From positions 1,736,001-1,800,000 of the forward strand of contig NZ_CP047156.1 in the NCBI RefSeq assembly GCF_009834025.1: DNA of 64,000 bases, given 5' to 3'. The notes beneath the pieces were generated by a model, which did no database searches, had not been told where the DNA came from, and was given only the letters and a program-made list of their open reading frames with translations. This document shows, in pieces, positions 36,991-46,150 of this stretch. Made by a program: the position numbers and the translations under genes. This DNA is from Epidermidibacterium keratini (GTDB lineage Bacteria > Actinomycetota > Actinomycetes > Mycobacteriales > Antricoccaceae). Within the stretch, counting starts at the first letter, position 1; every line of letters begins with the position of its first letter.

Positions 36991-36996
36991 TAGATT
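36991..36996 (+). promoter_or_regulatory. Leaderless -10 box of the CocE-like gene
   Basis: TAGATT eight bases before GTG 37005, with no ribosome site between. Confidence 0.45.
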
Positions 36997-37004
36997 GGGC
37001 TGGC

Positions 37005-39002
37005 GTGACTGTCCCATCACGAAGCAGCGACCTCCCCATCCAGGTGATCCGACATGTCTGGATACCCCTGGCCGATGGGACCCGCCTGGCCGCTCGCATC
37101 TGGCTTCCCGAGGATGCCGAGAACGCGCCGGTGCCAGCGATTCTTGAGTACATTCCGTATCGCAAGAACGACATGACCGCTGCCCGCGACGAGACGATCC
37201 ACCCCGAGTTTGCCCGCGCCGGCTACGCCTCCGTGCGCGTGGACCTGCGCGGCAGTGGCGACTCCGAGGGCATCATGACCGACGAGTACTCACCCACCGA
37301 GCTCGACGACGGGCTCCAGGTGATCGCCTGGCTGGCCGAACAACCTTGGTGTGACGGCAAAGTTGGCATCATCGGCAAGTCCTGGGGTGGCTTCAACGGC
37401 CTGCAGCTCGCCGCACTGCGTCCGCCCGCGCTGGCGGCAGTCATCACGGTGTGCTCGACCGACGACCGGTACGCCGACGACGTGCACTACAACGGTGGCG
37501 TCGTACTCGGCTCGGAGATGTTGCCGTGGGCTGCGACGATGCTGGCCTATAACGCGCGTCCGCCAGACCCCGCGGTCGTTGGCGATGCGTGGCGCGAACA
37601 ATGGCTGGCGCGCATGGAAACTTCGCCGCGATACATCGAGACGTGGCTGGCGCACCAGCGCCGCGACGATTACTGGCGGCACGGGTCGGTCTGCGAAGAC
37701 TACTCAGCGATCGACGTGCCGATTCTGGCCGTCGGTGGGCTGTACGACGAATACCGGACGACGCTGTTTCGCCTGCTGGATAACCTTTCGTCACCGGTGC
37801 GGGCGCTGCTCGGGCCGTGGTCGCACAACTACCCGCACCAGGGCGTGCCCGGTCCGGCCATCGACTTCATCGCCGAGTCGATCAGGTGGTGGGACCACTG
37901 GATGAAAGGCCGCGACACCGGGGCCGACCAGCTCCCAGCGCTACGAGCCTACGTCCCGTCGAGCGCACCACCGGATGAAGACCGCACCGAGCGGCGGGGC
38001 CGCTGGGTCGCTGAGAAGTCCTGGCCCGCAGCAGATATCGCGGAGCACGCACTGCCACTCGAGGCCGCGCACCGCGGCGGACCAGCAGCCTTGTCGAGTA
38101 GGTCGGGCGCCGGGTCGTTGTCCGGTGAGTGGCTGCAGTTTGGCGAGCTGGCAGCGCAGCAGGTCGACCAGGCTCCCGACGACGCGGTCTCGGCGACCTA
38201 CACCTGGCCGAAGCTAACCGAGCCGGTCGAGATCGTGGGCACCCCCGAGGTGATTCTCACGGTGAGCGCGAGCCAGCCGATCGCCAGCCTCGCCGTCCGG
38301 CTCTGCGATGTCGACGATGACGGCGCATCGCGGCTCATCACCGCAGGGCTGCGCAACCTCACCCACCACGACGATCACGAGCGGGCGAGTGCGCTGCAGC
38401 CGGGAACCCCTCGCACCTACCGGATTCCGCTGCTGGCGACCGCGCACCGTTTCGAGCCGGGGCAGCGGATTCGGCTCGCGATGTCGGCGGCGTACTGGCC
38501 GTGGGCCTGGCCAGCGCCGGAGGCGGTCGAGGTGACGCTGCTTGCCGCAGACGACGATGCCCTCGTGCTTCCCATGCGCACGGCAGGCGACGACGACTAC
38601 TCCGACGAGACGTTTGCGCCACCGCCACACCGCCCGCAGCGGCTGCAGACCGGCGATGAGCCGATGTGCAAGACGATCGCGCGCGAGCTCGGCACCGGTC
38701 GAACGTCGCTCGAGGTGCACAGCACCGCCGAGGTGCGCGATCCCGACGATGGGCTGCACTACCGCGCGCTGGAGATCAACCGCTACGACCGGCAGCCCGC
38801 CGAGCCTGCCTCGGCGCAGGTCGAGTGCCTCCGCACCGAGCGCGTCGGCCGCGACGACTGGGACACCCGAGTCGAGGCGACCAGCCAGATGTCCTGCGAC
38901 ACAACGCATTTTCATCTCACCAGCGAGATCACCGGCTATGAGAACGACGTGGAGGTGTTTGCCCAGAGCTGGACCACGTCCATCCCCCGCGACTTCAACT
39001 GA
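37005..39002 (+). CDS. CocE/NonD-family hydrolase
   Basis: A 665-residue X-Pro dipeptidyl-peptidase/cocaine-esterase-like protein. The catalytic domain shows RVDLRGSGDSEG, the nucleophile elbow GKSWGGFNG, a GGLYDEYR acid region and WSHNYPHQ with the base His. A C-terminal jelly-roll (PepX_C) begins at about 390. No signal peptide is seen, so it should be cytoplasmic. GTG 37005 was preferred because of the -10 box just upstream. It may cleave an ester or amide, perhaps related to the osmolyte importer encoded 11 bases downstream; that link is only positional. Confidence 0.87.
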   Translation: MTVPSRSSDLPIQVIRHVWIPLADGTRLAARIWLPEDAENAPVPAILEYIPYRKNDMTAARDETIHPEFARAGYASVRVDLRGSGDSEGIMTDEYSPTELDDGLQVIAWLAEQPWCDGKVGIIGKSWGGFNGLQLAALRPPALAAVITVCSTDDRYADDVHYNGGVVLGSEMLPWAATMLAYNARPPDPAVVGDAWREQWLARMETSPRYIETWLAHQRRDDYWRHGSVCEDYSAIDVPILAVGGLYDEYRTTLFRLLDNLSSPVRALLGPWSHNYPHQGVPGPAIDFIAESIRWWDHWMKGRDTGADQLPALRAYVPSSAPPDEDRTERRGRWVAEKSWPAADIAEHALPLEAAHRGGPAALSSRSGAGSLSGEWLQFGELAAQQVDQAPDDAVSATYTWPKLTEPVEIVGTPEVILTVSASQPIASLAVRLCDVDDDGASRLITAGLRNLTHHDDHERASALQPGTPRTYRIPLLATAHRFEPGQRIRLAMSAAYWPWAWPAPEAVEVTLLAADDDALVLPMRTAGDDDYSDETFAPPPHRPQRLQTGDEPMCKTIARELGTGRTSLEVHSTAEVRDPDDGLHYRALEINRYDRQPAEPASAQVECLRTERVGRDDWDTRVEATSQMSCDTTHFHLTSEITGYENDVEVFAQSWTTSIPRDFN

Positions 39003-39013
39003 ACGGAGCCATC

Positions 39014-39922
39014 GTGCACTCGCGAAACCTGATCGGGCGACGGTCATTCTTGGCCGGCGTCGGCGGCCTCGCCGCTGTCGCGGCACTCGGCGGCTGCGCA
39101 AGCGCCTCGAGCGAAGACACGGTCATCGTCGGCTCCAAGGGCTTTGCCGAGTCGTGGATCATGGGCGAGCTCTACGCGCAGGCGCTGCGCGCCACAGGCC
39201 GCACGGTCGATCTCCGGACCAACGTCGGGTCTTCGGAGATCATCGACAAGGCAATGATGTCCGGTCAGATCGACGTCTTCCCCGAATACACCGGCGTCAT
39301 CGTCTCCTCGCTCGCCGGCTACCCCGAGATCCTCCCGACGGCACAAGAGACCTTTGACTACGCCAAGAACTGGGAAGAGGAGCGCGGCGTCACGGTCGGC
39401 ACGATGACGCCGTTCGAGAACAAGAACGCGATCGCGGTGACCGAGCAGTACGCCGCGCAGTACAACCTCACCACGATCGAGGATCTGCGCAATGTCGGGG
39501 AGTTTGTCTACTCGACGTACCCGGACAACGTGGAGGGCGGTTCGGGCTACGAGGCGATCGTGGCCAACTACAACCTGCCCAACATGCAGCTCAAGACGCT
39601 GAGCATCGGGCTGAACTACCAAGCACTCGAAGCCGGCGAGATCCAGGCCGCGGACGTCTTCACCACGGACCCGCAGCTGCTGCGCTCGAACCTGGTCGTG
39701 CTGACCGACACGCTGAACATGTTTGGCTTCCAGAACGTCGTACCCCTCGTAGCGCCAGGAGCGATGGACCGGCTCGGAGACGACGGGCTCGACCTGCTCA
39801 ACACGATCAACGACCTGCTGACGCTGGAAGCGATCCAGACGCTGAACGCGGCCGTCGCGGTCAACCGCCTCGACCCCGCACAGGTCGCGACCCAGTTCCT
39901 CGACGTCAACGACCTGCTCTAG
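39014..39922 (+). CDS. Osmoprotectant ABC substrate-binding lipoprotein (OpuCC/OsmF-like)
   Basis: A 302-residue OpuAC-fold protein. The N-terminus has the twin-arginine motif GRRSFLAGVGG and the lipobox GGC, so it is a probable Tat-exported lipoprotein. VIVGSKGFAESWIMGELYAQ and VDVFPEYTGV-like IDVFPEYTGVIV are conserved in quaternary-ammonium binding proteins. GTG 39014 is close after the hydrolase stop. Ligand (glycine betaine, choline, carnitine or ergothioneine-like) is not decided. Confidence 0.9.
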   Translation: MHSRNLIGRRSFLAGVGGLAAVAALGGCASASSEDTVIVGSKGFAESWIMGELYAQALRATGRTVDLRTNVGSSEIIDKAMMSGQIDVFPEYTGVIVSSLAGYPEILPTAQETFDYAKNWEEERGVTVGTMTPFENKNAIAVTEQYAAQYNLTTIEDLRNVGEFVYSTYPDNVEGGSGYEAIVANYNLPNMQLKTLSIGLNYQALEAGEIQAADVFTTDPQLLRSNLVVLTDTLNMFGFQNVVPLVAPGAMDRLGDDGLDLLNTINDLLTLEAIQTLNAAVAVNRLDPAQVATQFLDVNDLL

Positions 39923-39939
39923 CCCACGGAGGACTCACC

Positions 39940-40938
39940 TTGGATACCGCGCATACCCGGTCGTCGTCGATCGTCTTCACTGACGCAACCAAGATCTATC
40001 CCCGATCGTCAGCGCCAGCGCTGGATCGCCTTAGTCTCACCATCGACGACGGCGAGCTGGTCTCACTCGTCGGACCATCCGGCGGCGGCAAGACCACCGC
40101 GCTGATGCTGGTCAACCGGCTCATCGACCTGACGTCCGGGACGATCACCATCGGCGACCGCGATATCGCGCAGCTCGATGCGATTGAGCTGCGTCGCAAC
40201 ATCGGCTACGTCATTCAGGGCGCAGGCCTGTTTCCCCACATGAGCGTCGCCGACAACATCGCCACCGTGCCTAAGGTTTTGGGATGGGACAAGGCGCGCA
40301 TTGGATCGCGCGTCGACGAGCTGCTCGAGCTGGTCGGGCTCGACCCCGGCGACTACGCCAAGCGCTATCCCGCCCAGCTGTCCGGTGGCCAGCAGCAGCG
40401 CGTCGGCATCGCCCGCGCGCTGGCGGCCGACCCGCCGGTGATGCTGATGGACGAGCCGTTTGGCGCGCTCGACCCGATCACTCGCGAGCGAGTGCAAGAC
40501 GAGTTCCTCGCGCTGCACCACGACATCGGCAAGACCACCGTCTTCGTCACCCACGACATCGACGAGGCGGTCAAGATGAGCGACCGCATCGCCGTGCTCA
40601 AGCCCGGCGGCAAGCTTGCCCAGTTTGGTACGCCGCAGGATATCCTGCGCGATCCGGCCGATGACTTCGTCGAGTCGTTCCTGGGCACCGACCGCGGGCT
40701 CAAGCTCCTGTCGCTGGCAACCGTGGCCGACCTCCCCCGCGACTCGCGCTCATACGCCGGCTGGCCCGATGTCTCTCTTGGCCTTTCGGCCCGCACAGCG
40801 CTCTCGGAGGTGCTCGCGGCCAATGCCGACGGTGTCAACGTCCGCGATGCCGACGGAGAACTGGTCGGATCGGTCTCGCTGCAGGCGTTCCACGACAGTC
40901 ACCGTGACCCGGCAGCCTCGGCTCGGAGCGAGACGTGA
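39940..40938 (+). CDS. Osmoprotectant ABC ATPase (OpuCA/ProV-like)
   Basis: A 332-residue ATPase. The start is TTG at 39940, supported by GGAGG seven bases upstream. Walker A is GPSGGGKTT, the signature LSGGQQQRVG, Walker B VMLMDEPFGALD, and FVTHDIDEAVKMSD is the switch region. A C-terminal stretch of about 90 residues (ADGVNVRDADGELVGSVSL) looks like a single CBS-type segment rather than the usual pair. In OpuA-like systems this part senses ionic strength or cyclic dinucleotides. Confidence 0.92.
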   Translation: MDTAHTRSSSIVFTDATKIYPRSSAPALDRLSLTIDDGELVSLVGPSGGGKTTALMLVNRLIDLTSGTITIGDRDIAQLDAIELRRNIGYVIQGAGLFPHMSVADNIATVPKVLGWDKARIGSRVDELLELVGLDPGDYAKRYPAQLSGGQQQRVGIARALAADPPVMLMDEPFGALDPITRERVQDEFLALHHDIGKTTVFVTHDIDEAVKMSDRIAVLKPGGKLAQFGTPQDILRDPADDFVESFLGTDRGLKLLSLATVADLPRDSRSYAGWPDVSLGLSARTALSEVLAANADGVNVRDADGELVGSVSLQAFHDSHRDPAASARSET

Positions 40939-41669
40939 GCAGCGGTACGGCGTACTCATCGGTGCTCGCGGCCGATCCCGTCATTCCCGACTTCGGCGAT
41001 GCCAGCCAATGCGTGCAGGGCAACGGGTTCTTCTGTGCCGACTGGTTTGCCGACCAGTGGTCAGTCGTCTTTGCGCCGGCGCTGCTCAGCCACATCCTGA
41101 TGACGGTGATCGCCGTGGTCGTGGGCTTCGCGATCGCCTTTGTCGCAGCGCTTATTGCCCATCGACGTGGCTGGTTTGAAGGCGCATTTGGCGCCACGTC
41201 GGCATTTCTCTACACCCTGCCGCCCCTTGCGCTGTTCCAGCTGCTGGTGCCGATCACCGGACTGAGCCTGCTCACCGTGGAGATCGCGCTCGTCGCGTTT
41301 ACCTTGATGATCCTGTTTCGCTCGATCATGGCGGGGCTGCGCGGCGTACCCGAAGACCTGCTGCGCGCGGGCCGCGGGATGGGGCTGACCGACCGTCAGC
41401 TGCTGTGGAAGATCGAGCTGCCGATGGCGATGCCCTCGATCATCTCGGGCCTGCGGATCGCGACAGTGCTCACGGTCAGCATCGCCACGATCGCCGCGTT
41501 CGTGATCGACATGGGCCTCGGATCGCCGATCCTGAAGGCAATCTCATCGCCGTTCAACACTCAGTTCGTTGGCGCTGGAGCACTCGCCGTGCTGCTCGCG
41601 TTTGCCCTCGACGGGCTGTTGGCAATCGCCGGCAAGCTGCTCACGCCGTGGACGAAGGCGAGGATCTGA
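40935..41669 (+). CDS. Osmoprotectant ABC permease 1
   Basis: A 244-residue ProW/OpuCB-like permease. A stretch of about 40 non-membrane residues with two Cys (CVQGNGFFCADWFADQW) precedes the first span and may lie outside the cell. The EAA-like loop is LRAGRGMGLTDRQLLWKIELP. GTG at 40935 overlaps the ATPase stop by four bases. Confidence 0.9.
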   Translation: MSSGTAYSSVLAADPVIPDFGDASQCVQGNGFFCADWFADQWSVVFAPALLSHILMTVIAVVVGFAIAFVAALIAHRRGWFEGAFGATSAFLYTLPPLALFQLLVPITGLSLLTVEIALVAFTLMILFRSIMAGLRGVPEDLLRAGRGMGLTDRQLLWKIELPMAMPSIISGLRIATVLTVSIATIAAFVIDMGLGSPILKAISSPFNTQFVGAGALAVLLAFALDGLLAIAGKLLTPWTKARI

Positions 41670-42358
41670 TGAGTGTCTTCATCGACGCGTTTGTCTTCAT
41701 GGGACAGAACTTCGGCCTGTTGGTCTCGAAGTCCCTTGAGCATCTGTGGATCAGCGCGATACCACTGGCCATCTCGATCGTGATCGCGCTGCCGATCGGC
41801 ATCTGGCTGGGGCACATCCATCGCGGCGAGTTCCTCGCGGTGAGCCTGACGAACATCGGGCGCGCGCTGCCGAGCCTGGCCCTGATCTCGATTCTCATTG
41901 GCGTTGTGGGGATCGGGCTCGTCAACGTGACGATCGCGCTGGTGCTCCTCGCGGCGCCGCCGCTGCTCTCCCACGCCTTCGTCGGAGTCGACGGCGTGCC
42001 GCGCGATCTCACTCGGGCCGGCCGAGGGATGGGACTCACACCGCTTCAGATCGTGCGCACTATCGAGCTGCCCCTTGCCTCGCCGATGATCTTCAGCGGC
42101 CTGCGCACGGCATCGGTGCTGGTGATCAGCAGCGCCACCCTCGCCACGATCGCCGGTGGCGGTGGGCTCGGCGACATCATCCTGAACCAGGTCGCCTACG
42201 GCATCGAGGGTGTCATCGCCGCCGCGCTCTGGGTCGCCGCGCTGTCGCTGATCGTCGACCAGCTCGTCAACCTGGTCCGCAAGCTGCTGGTACGGCGTTA
42301 TCGCGTGGCGGCACCGGAGGAGGACCTGCGCGAGCAGGCGATCACCGTCACCGACTGA
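41669..42358 (+). CDS. Osmoprotectant ABC permease 2
   Basis: A 229-residue permease paralogous to its upstream neighbour. It has five or six spans and an EAA loop TRAGRGMGLTPLQIVRTIELP. ATG at 41669 overlaps the previous stop by one base. Its 3' end overlaps the end of the convergent squalene-cyclase-like gene by 11 bases, so no terminator fits between them. Confidence 0.9.
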   Translation: MSVFIDAFVFMGQNFGLLVSKSLEHLWISAIPLAISIVIALPIGIWLGHIHRGEFLAVSLTNIGRALPSLALISILIGVVGIGLVNVTIALVLLAAPPLLSHAFVGVDGVPRDLTRAGRGMGLTPLQIVRTIELPLASPMIFSGLRTASVLVISSATLATIAGGGGLGDIILNQVAYGIEGVIAAALWVAALSLIVDQLVNLVRKLLVRRYRVAAPEEDLREQAITVTD

Positions 42359-43346
42359 GCGTCGCCATCCCACCGGCGGTCGCGGCGTCCCACCAGTCCA
42401 GCACCCTGGTGCCGTAGAGGGTCAGCCACTTCGACGGGTGGCCCGGCGGGGCATCGACATCGAACCAGGTGCGACCTGGCTGCGGCGTACCCTGCAGCCA
42501 GGTGCCGTCCGGCTGACGCGCGGCGCGGACCAGGGCGATCGCCTCACTGATCCGCGGGTCCGGCGGTGAACCGTCGTTCAACGCGACGTTGCGGAAGTAG
42601 TCGGCAGCGCGCAGCGCGCTGTATCGCCACCGCAGCGGGTAGGCAAACGTGCTCAGCCACGGCCCGACCGGCTCGCCGGTGGACAGCCGCCTGGTGAGAT
42701 GGCGCTCCAGCAGATACTCCTCGCCGCGACGACGCGCTTCGCGGGTGCGCGGCGTACCGCCGGTGACGACCTCATGCGTCAGCAAGCCGCCGAGCGAGTT
42801 CAACGTCGAGTGGAACGACGAGTGGGTCGAGCCCTCGACCCATTCGCAGTTCCACCCGCCGTCGGCGAGCTGGTGCTCGGCAAACCAGTCCGCCAGAGGG
42901 TCCATATCGACCCCGAGCCATAGGCCGTTGGCGACCGTCCACGCGTTGATGCAGCAGTCGACTTCGCCGTCCCAGTAGGGAAGATCCTCGTATTCCCAGC
43001 GCGAGTTCTCGGCAAGACGCTGCGCGGTGTCGCCAAGCGCGGCAGCATCTACGCCCCACTCGCGCAGCGCATTGAGCGACCAGGTCGTCGCGGTGAAGGG
43101 TTGGCCGCCCTTATCGGGCTCGTCGGCGATGGGATCGAGGCCATCGGCCGGGAAGTAGGCGCCGCCGGCCCACTGCCCGTCGGGATCCTGCACTGCGAGG
43201 AGCTGCTTGCCGAAGCCCTGCGTCGCCACCTGGGCTCGCGTTGCGTCCCAGATCTGTTGGGGCTCGTGCGCCAGGTCGCGCTCGACCTGCCATCGCAGCG
43301 CCGGGTCGGAGTCGAGCAGCCAGTCCAGGACGTGTGCGCTCACCAT
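42348..43346 (-). CDS. Squalene-cyclase/prenyltransferase-like alpha-toroid protein
   Basis: A 332-residue protein built of alpha/alpha repeats with QW-like motifs: QDPDGQWAGGAYF, HQLADGGWNCEWVEG, RQPDGTWLQGTPQPG. This matches the alpha-toroid of terpene cyclases and prenyltransferase beta subunits, but no DXDD acid motif is visible. VDCCINAW and FHSTLNSL are conserved-looking. Start ATG 43346 sits six bases after TAGGTT (leaderless). Function is unknown; a cyclase-derived binding or scaffold protein is as likely as an enzyme. Confidence 0.72.
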   Translation of the reverse strand: MVSAHVLDWLLDSDPALRWQVERDLAHEPQQIWDATRAQVATQGFGKQLLAVQDPDGQWAGGAYFPADGLDPIADEPDKGGQPFTATTWSLNALREWGVDAAALGDTAQRLAENSRWEYEDLPYWDGEVDCCINAWTVANGLWLGVDMDPLADWFAEHQLADGGWNCEWVEGSTHSSFHSTLNSLGGLLTHEVVTGGTPRTREARRRGEEYLLERHLTRRLSTGEPVGPWLSTFAYPLRWRYSALRAADYFRNVALNDGSPPDPRISEAIALVRAARQPDGTWLQGTPQPGRTWFDVDAPPGHPSKWLTLYGTRVLDWWDAATAGGMATLSR

Positions 43347-43352
43347 GTGCAC

Positions 43353-43358
43353 AACCTA
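43353..43358 (-). promoter_or_regulatory. Leaderless -10 box of the toroid gene
   Basis: On the minus strand TAGGTT is followed by six bases (43347-43352) and ATG 43346. Confidence 0.45.
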
Positions 43359-43399
43359 CGGCGCCACGCGCGCCTAGGCCAGGTGCCTGCCTCACGAGT

Positions 43400-43455
43400 G
43401 ATCTCGACAACCGCTCGGTCGCTGGCGCTCCCTCGCTGCTCGATCACCGAGAGAG
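43400..43455 (+). repeat. Dispersed hairpin repeat, copy e1
   Basis: gatctcgacaaccgctcgg ... ctgctcgatcaccgagag. Nearly identical to copy a over its first 40 bases. It lies between the divergent toroid and DUF5709 genes. Confidence 0.75.
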
Positions 43456-43490
43456 GTGCGCGGTGCTCGGCCGTCGCGGGGTGCGCGGTG

Positions 43491-43532
43491 CTCGGTCGCT
43501 GGCGCTCCCTCGCTGCTCGATCACCGAGAGAA
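43491..43532 (+). repeat. Dispersed hairpin repeat, copy e2 (partial, tandem)
   Basis: Repeats the right-hand 40 bases of copy e1 (ctcggtcgctggcgctccct...). The intervening gtgcgcggtgctcgg is itself duplicated, so a local duplication made this copy. It ends 14 bases before the -10 box of the DUF5709 gene. Confidence 0.75.
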
Positions 43533-43545
43533 GCGATTTGGGCGC

Positions 43546-43551
43546 TAGGCT
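43546..43551 (+). promoter_or_regulatory. Leaderless -10 box of the DUF5709 gene
   Basis: TAGGCT six bases before ATG 43558; no ribosome site between. Confidence 0.5.
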
Positions 43552-43557
43552 CGGGGC

Positions 43558-43998
43558 ATGAGAAGTGAGGAGTACGGCGAGTACAGCGTCGATGACGAAG
43601 ACCAGCTGCAGCCCAGCGACACGCTGGAAGACCGCGGTGTGGAGGACGCCCTCGACGAGGGCTACGTGACGCGCGAGGGTTGGTCTGCCGGTCAGGGATA
43701 CGGCAACACCGCCGATGAAGAGGCCCGCGGTGAGTCGCTGGACCAGCGCATCGCGCAGGAAGAGCCGGACTTCGACTACGACAAGGACTCCTGGAGCGAA
43801 GACGAGTCCGGCGACCAGGTCGGCACCGAACGCTCGGGTCGCCTCACCATCTCCGGCAACGGCGACGACGACGCCGACAACCCCGAGAACGCCAACGACC
43901 CGCAAAGTGACGTGTTTGCCGAAGACGTCGGCATCGCCGGATCGGCAGCAACCGCTGAAGAGGCTGCCATGCACGTCATCGACGACGAGCGCGAGTAG
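43558..43998 (+). CDS. DUF5709-domain protein
   Basis: A 146-residue, very acidic, soluble protein with the DUF5709 opening (EYSVDDEDQLQPSDTLEDRG) and the LDEGYVTREGWS segment. Members are actinobacterial and uncharacterised. No signal or span. It starts leaderless next to the repeat cluster and ends 20 bases before the next gene. Confidence 0.8.
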   Translation: MRSEEYGEYSVDDEDQLQPSDTLEDRGVEDALDEGYVTREGWSAGQGYGNTADEEARGESLDQRIAQEEPDFDYDKDSWSEDESGDQVGTERSGRLTISGNGDDDADNPENANDPQSDVFAEDVGIAGSAATAEEAAMHVIDDERE

Positions 43999-44018
43999 GA
44001 CGGCCGCGCGCTAGCGCT

Positions 44019-45428
44019 ATGTTCTGGTGGCCGGATCCCGGCGCCTGGCTCGGGCGCATCGTCTTCGAGCGAGGCGTCGCCTTACTTCTGCTGATCACCC
44101 TGATCAGCACGATCCGCCAGTTCCGGGCGCTGCTCTCGAGCACCGGCTTGCTGCCGATCCCTCGGTTCCTGGAGCTCACCCGGCCACGGGACCGCCCGAG
44201 CATCTTTGGGCTGCACTACTCCGACCGGTTCTTCCTGGGCACCTGCTGGTTCGGCGTCGTACTCTGCCTCGCCACCATCACCGGGCTCACCGCAGCGCTG
44301 CCGTGGTGGGCGCACGGTCTCGTGTGGGCGGCGATGTGGTTGATCTACCTGAGCATCGTGAACGTCGGTCAGCGGTGGTACTCATTTCTGTGGGAGATGC
44401 TGCTGGTCGAGGTCCTCTTCATCGGCATCTTCATCGGCCCGGCGGACCGTACGCCGTCGCTGATCGTCACCGCCGCACTGATCTGGCTGCTCATCAGAGT
44501 CGAGTTCGGCGCGGGCATGATCAAGATGCGTGGCGGGCGGGAGTGGCGCGATCTGACCGCGCTCGACTACCACCACGAGACCCAGCCGATGCCTGGACCA
44601 CTGAGCTGGTATTTCCATCACCTGCCGAAGGTCGCGCATCGCGTCGAGACCGGCGCCAACCACGTCGTCCAGCTCGTCATCCCGTTCGCGCTCATCGCTC
44701 CGGACCCGGTCCGCTCGATCGCCGCCATCGTCATCGCCGCTACCCAGGCCTACCTCGTGCTGTCGGGCAACTTCGCCTGGGTCAACCTGCTCACGATCTG
44801 CCTCGCGCTGGCGCTGGTGGATGCCTCGATCCTGGGCTACGTGCTGCCGCTTAGCGAGCCGTCGATGAACGACGGATCCGTTGCAGAGCAGTGGATCTTG
44901 ATCGCGTTCGGCGTACTCAGCCTCGCTCTCGCCTGGCAGCCGCTGCGCAACCTGCTGTCATCCAGGCAGAAGATGAACGCCCGCTACAACCCGTTCTATG
45001 TCGGCAACTCCTACGGCGCCTTCGGCACGATCGGCAAGGTGCGCCGCGAGATCGTCATCTCCGGCTCAAGCGGCAGCGGCGAGCCGTGGCGCGAATACGA
45101 GTTCCCCGGCAAGCCTGGCGAGCTCGCCCACCGTCCCCCTCAGGTCGCGCCGTACCACCAGCGCCTTGGCTGGATGCTCTGGTTTGCGGCCCTGTCCCCG
45201 GCGTACGGCCGCGGCTGGCTCGAGCGGCTGCTGAAGGCGTTGCTCAGCGGCGATCGCGCGATCAAGCGCCAGCTGCGGGTCGACCCGTTTCCCGACGAGC
45301 CGCCGAAGTGGGTCAAGGTCACTGCCTACGACTACCGGTTCAGTACGCCGGCCGAACGACGCGCCAGCGGTGACTGGTGGGTGCGCACCAACGAGCACGA
45401 GTACCTCGCGCCTCGCCGACTGCGCTAG
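44019..45428 (+). CDS. Lipase maturation factor (LMF)-family membrane protein
   Basis: A 469-residue protein with about eight spans. The N-terminal half carries FERGVALLLLITLISTIRQF and the LMF-like segment GREWRDLTALDYHHETQPMP with LSWYFHHLPKVAHR. The last 130 residues form a soluble domain with EYEFPGKPGE, APYHQRLGWMLWF. In vertebrates LMF1 helps lipases fold in the ER; bacterial homologues are uncharacterised. Confidence 0.82.
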   Translation: MFWWPDPGAWLGRIVFERGVALLLLITLISTIRQFRALLSSTGLLPIPRFLELTRPRDRPSIFGLHYSDRFFLGTCWFGVVLCLATITGLTAALPWWAHGLVWAAMWLIYLSIVNVGQRWYSFLWEMLLVEVLFIGIFIGPADRTPSLIVTAALIWLLIRVEFGAGMIKMRGGREWRDLTALDYHHETQPMPGPLSWYFHHLPKVAHRVETGANHVVQLVIPFALIAPDPVRSIAAIVIAATQAYLVLSGNFAWVNLLTICLALALVDASILGYVLPLSEPSMNDGSVAEQWILIAFGVLSLALAWQPLRNLLSSRQKMNARYNPFYVGNSYGAFGTIGKVRREIVISGSSGSGEPWREYEFPGKPGELAHRPPQVAPYHQRLGWMLWFAALSPAYGRGWLERLLKALLSGDRAIKRQLRVDPFPDEPPKWVKVTAYDYRFSTPAERRASGDWWVRTNEHEYLAPRRLR

Positions 45429-45447
45429 ATCTGCGCCGCAGACGCCG

Positions 45448-45453
45448 TACGAT
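45448..45453 (+). promoter_or_regulatory. Leaderless -10 box of the YhhN gene
   Basis: TACGAT six bases before GTG 45460. Confidence 0.45.
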
Positions 45454-45459
45454 CCATCC

Positions 45460-46134
45460 GTGGGCGATGGACTGCTGCCGCGTCGGTTTGGCGCCAGGTT
45501 GCTGTTCTTCGTGTACGCCGATCTGCTGGCCGTACACCTGCTCGCCCAGCTCATCGTCGCGCCCGCGCTCGCCACTTTCACCCAGGCGATCGCGATGCCG
45601 GTGCTCGCCCTGGCCCTCTTCAACGAAGTGACCACGCGCGGACCGCTCGTCTGGTTTAGCTTGCTCGCGCTCGGCTTCAGCTGGCTCGGCGACCTGCTCC
45701 CGCGGTTCGTCGCACCGGAGCTGCAGTTCATCCTGCTCATGGGCTGCTTCCTGATGGCGCAGATCGCCTACATAGTCGCATTTTCGCCGTACTGGCGAGA
45801 CCTTCGACGATGCTGGCCGGCGCTCATCCCACTGATGGCGGCGTTCGGCGTACTCGTGGTGGCGACCGTCCCCTACGCCGGTGACCTCCTCGGACCGATG
45901 CTCGCGTACGGCGTGACGTTGCTGGCGATGGTGCTGCTCAGCGGCGGCGTGCATCCGCTCACCGGAGTCGGCGGGGCGCTGTTCCTGCTCAGCGACGCGC
46001 TCATCGCGATGAACGCCCTGGGAATCGTGGATTTCACGGCGGTGGACTTCGTGATCATGGCGACCTACCTGCTCGCCCAAGCCGCCATCGTCCTCGGTGT
46101 CGCGTCGCGAGCGCGCGCCGCCCAGCTGGCCTGA
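45460..46134 (+). CDS. YhhN/TMEM86-family membrane protein (lysoplasmalogenase-like)
   Basis: A 224-residue protein with about eight spans. The acidic residues of the family lie in LGFSWLGDLLPRF near residue 65 and in LFLLSDALIAMNAL near 180. TMEM86 proteins hydrolyse the vinyl-ether bond of lysoplasmalogens; the bacterial activity is usually untested. GTG 45460 follows a -10 box directly. Confidence 0.78.
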   Translation: MGDGLLPRRFGARLLFFVYADLLAVHLLAQLIVAPALATFTQAIAMPVLALALFNEVTTRGPLVWFSLLALGFSWLGDLLPRFVAPELQFILLMGCFLMAQIAYIVAFSPYWRDLRRCWPALIPLMAAFGVLVVATVPYAGDLLGPMLAYGVTLLAMVLLSGGVHPLTGVGGALFLLSDALIAMNALGIVDFTAVDFVIMATYLLAQAAIVLGVASRARAAQLA

Positions 46135-46150
46135 GTGACACAATTAGCCT

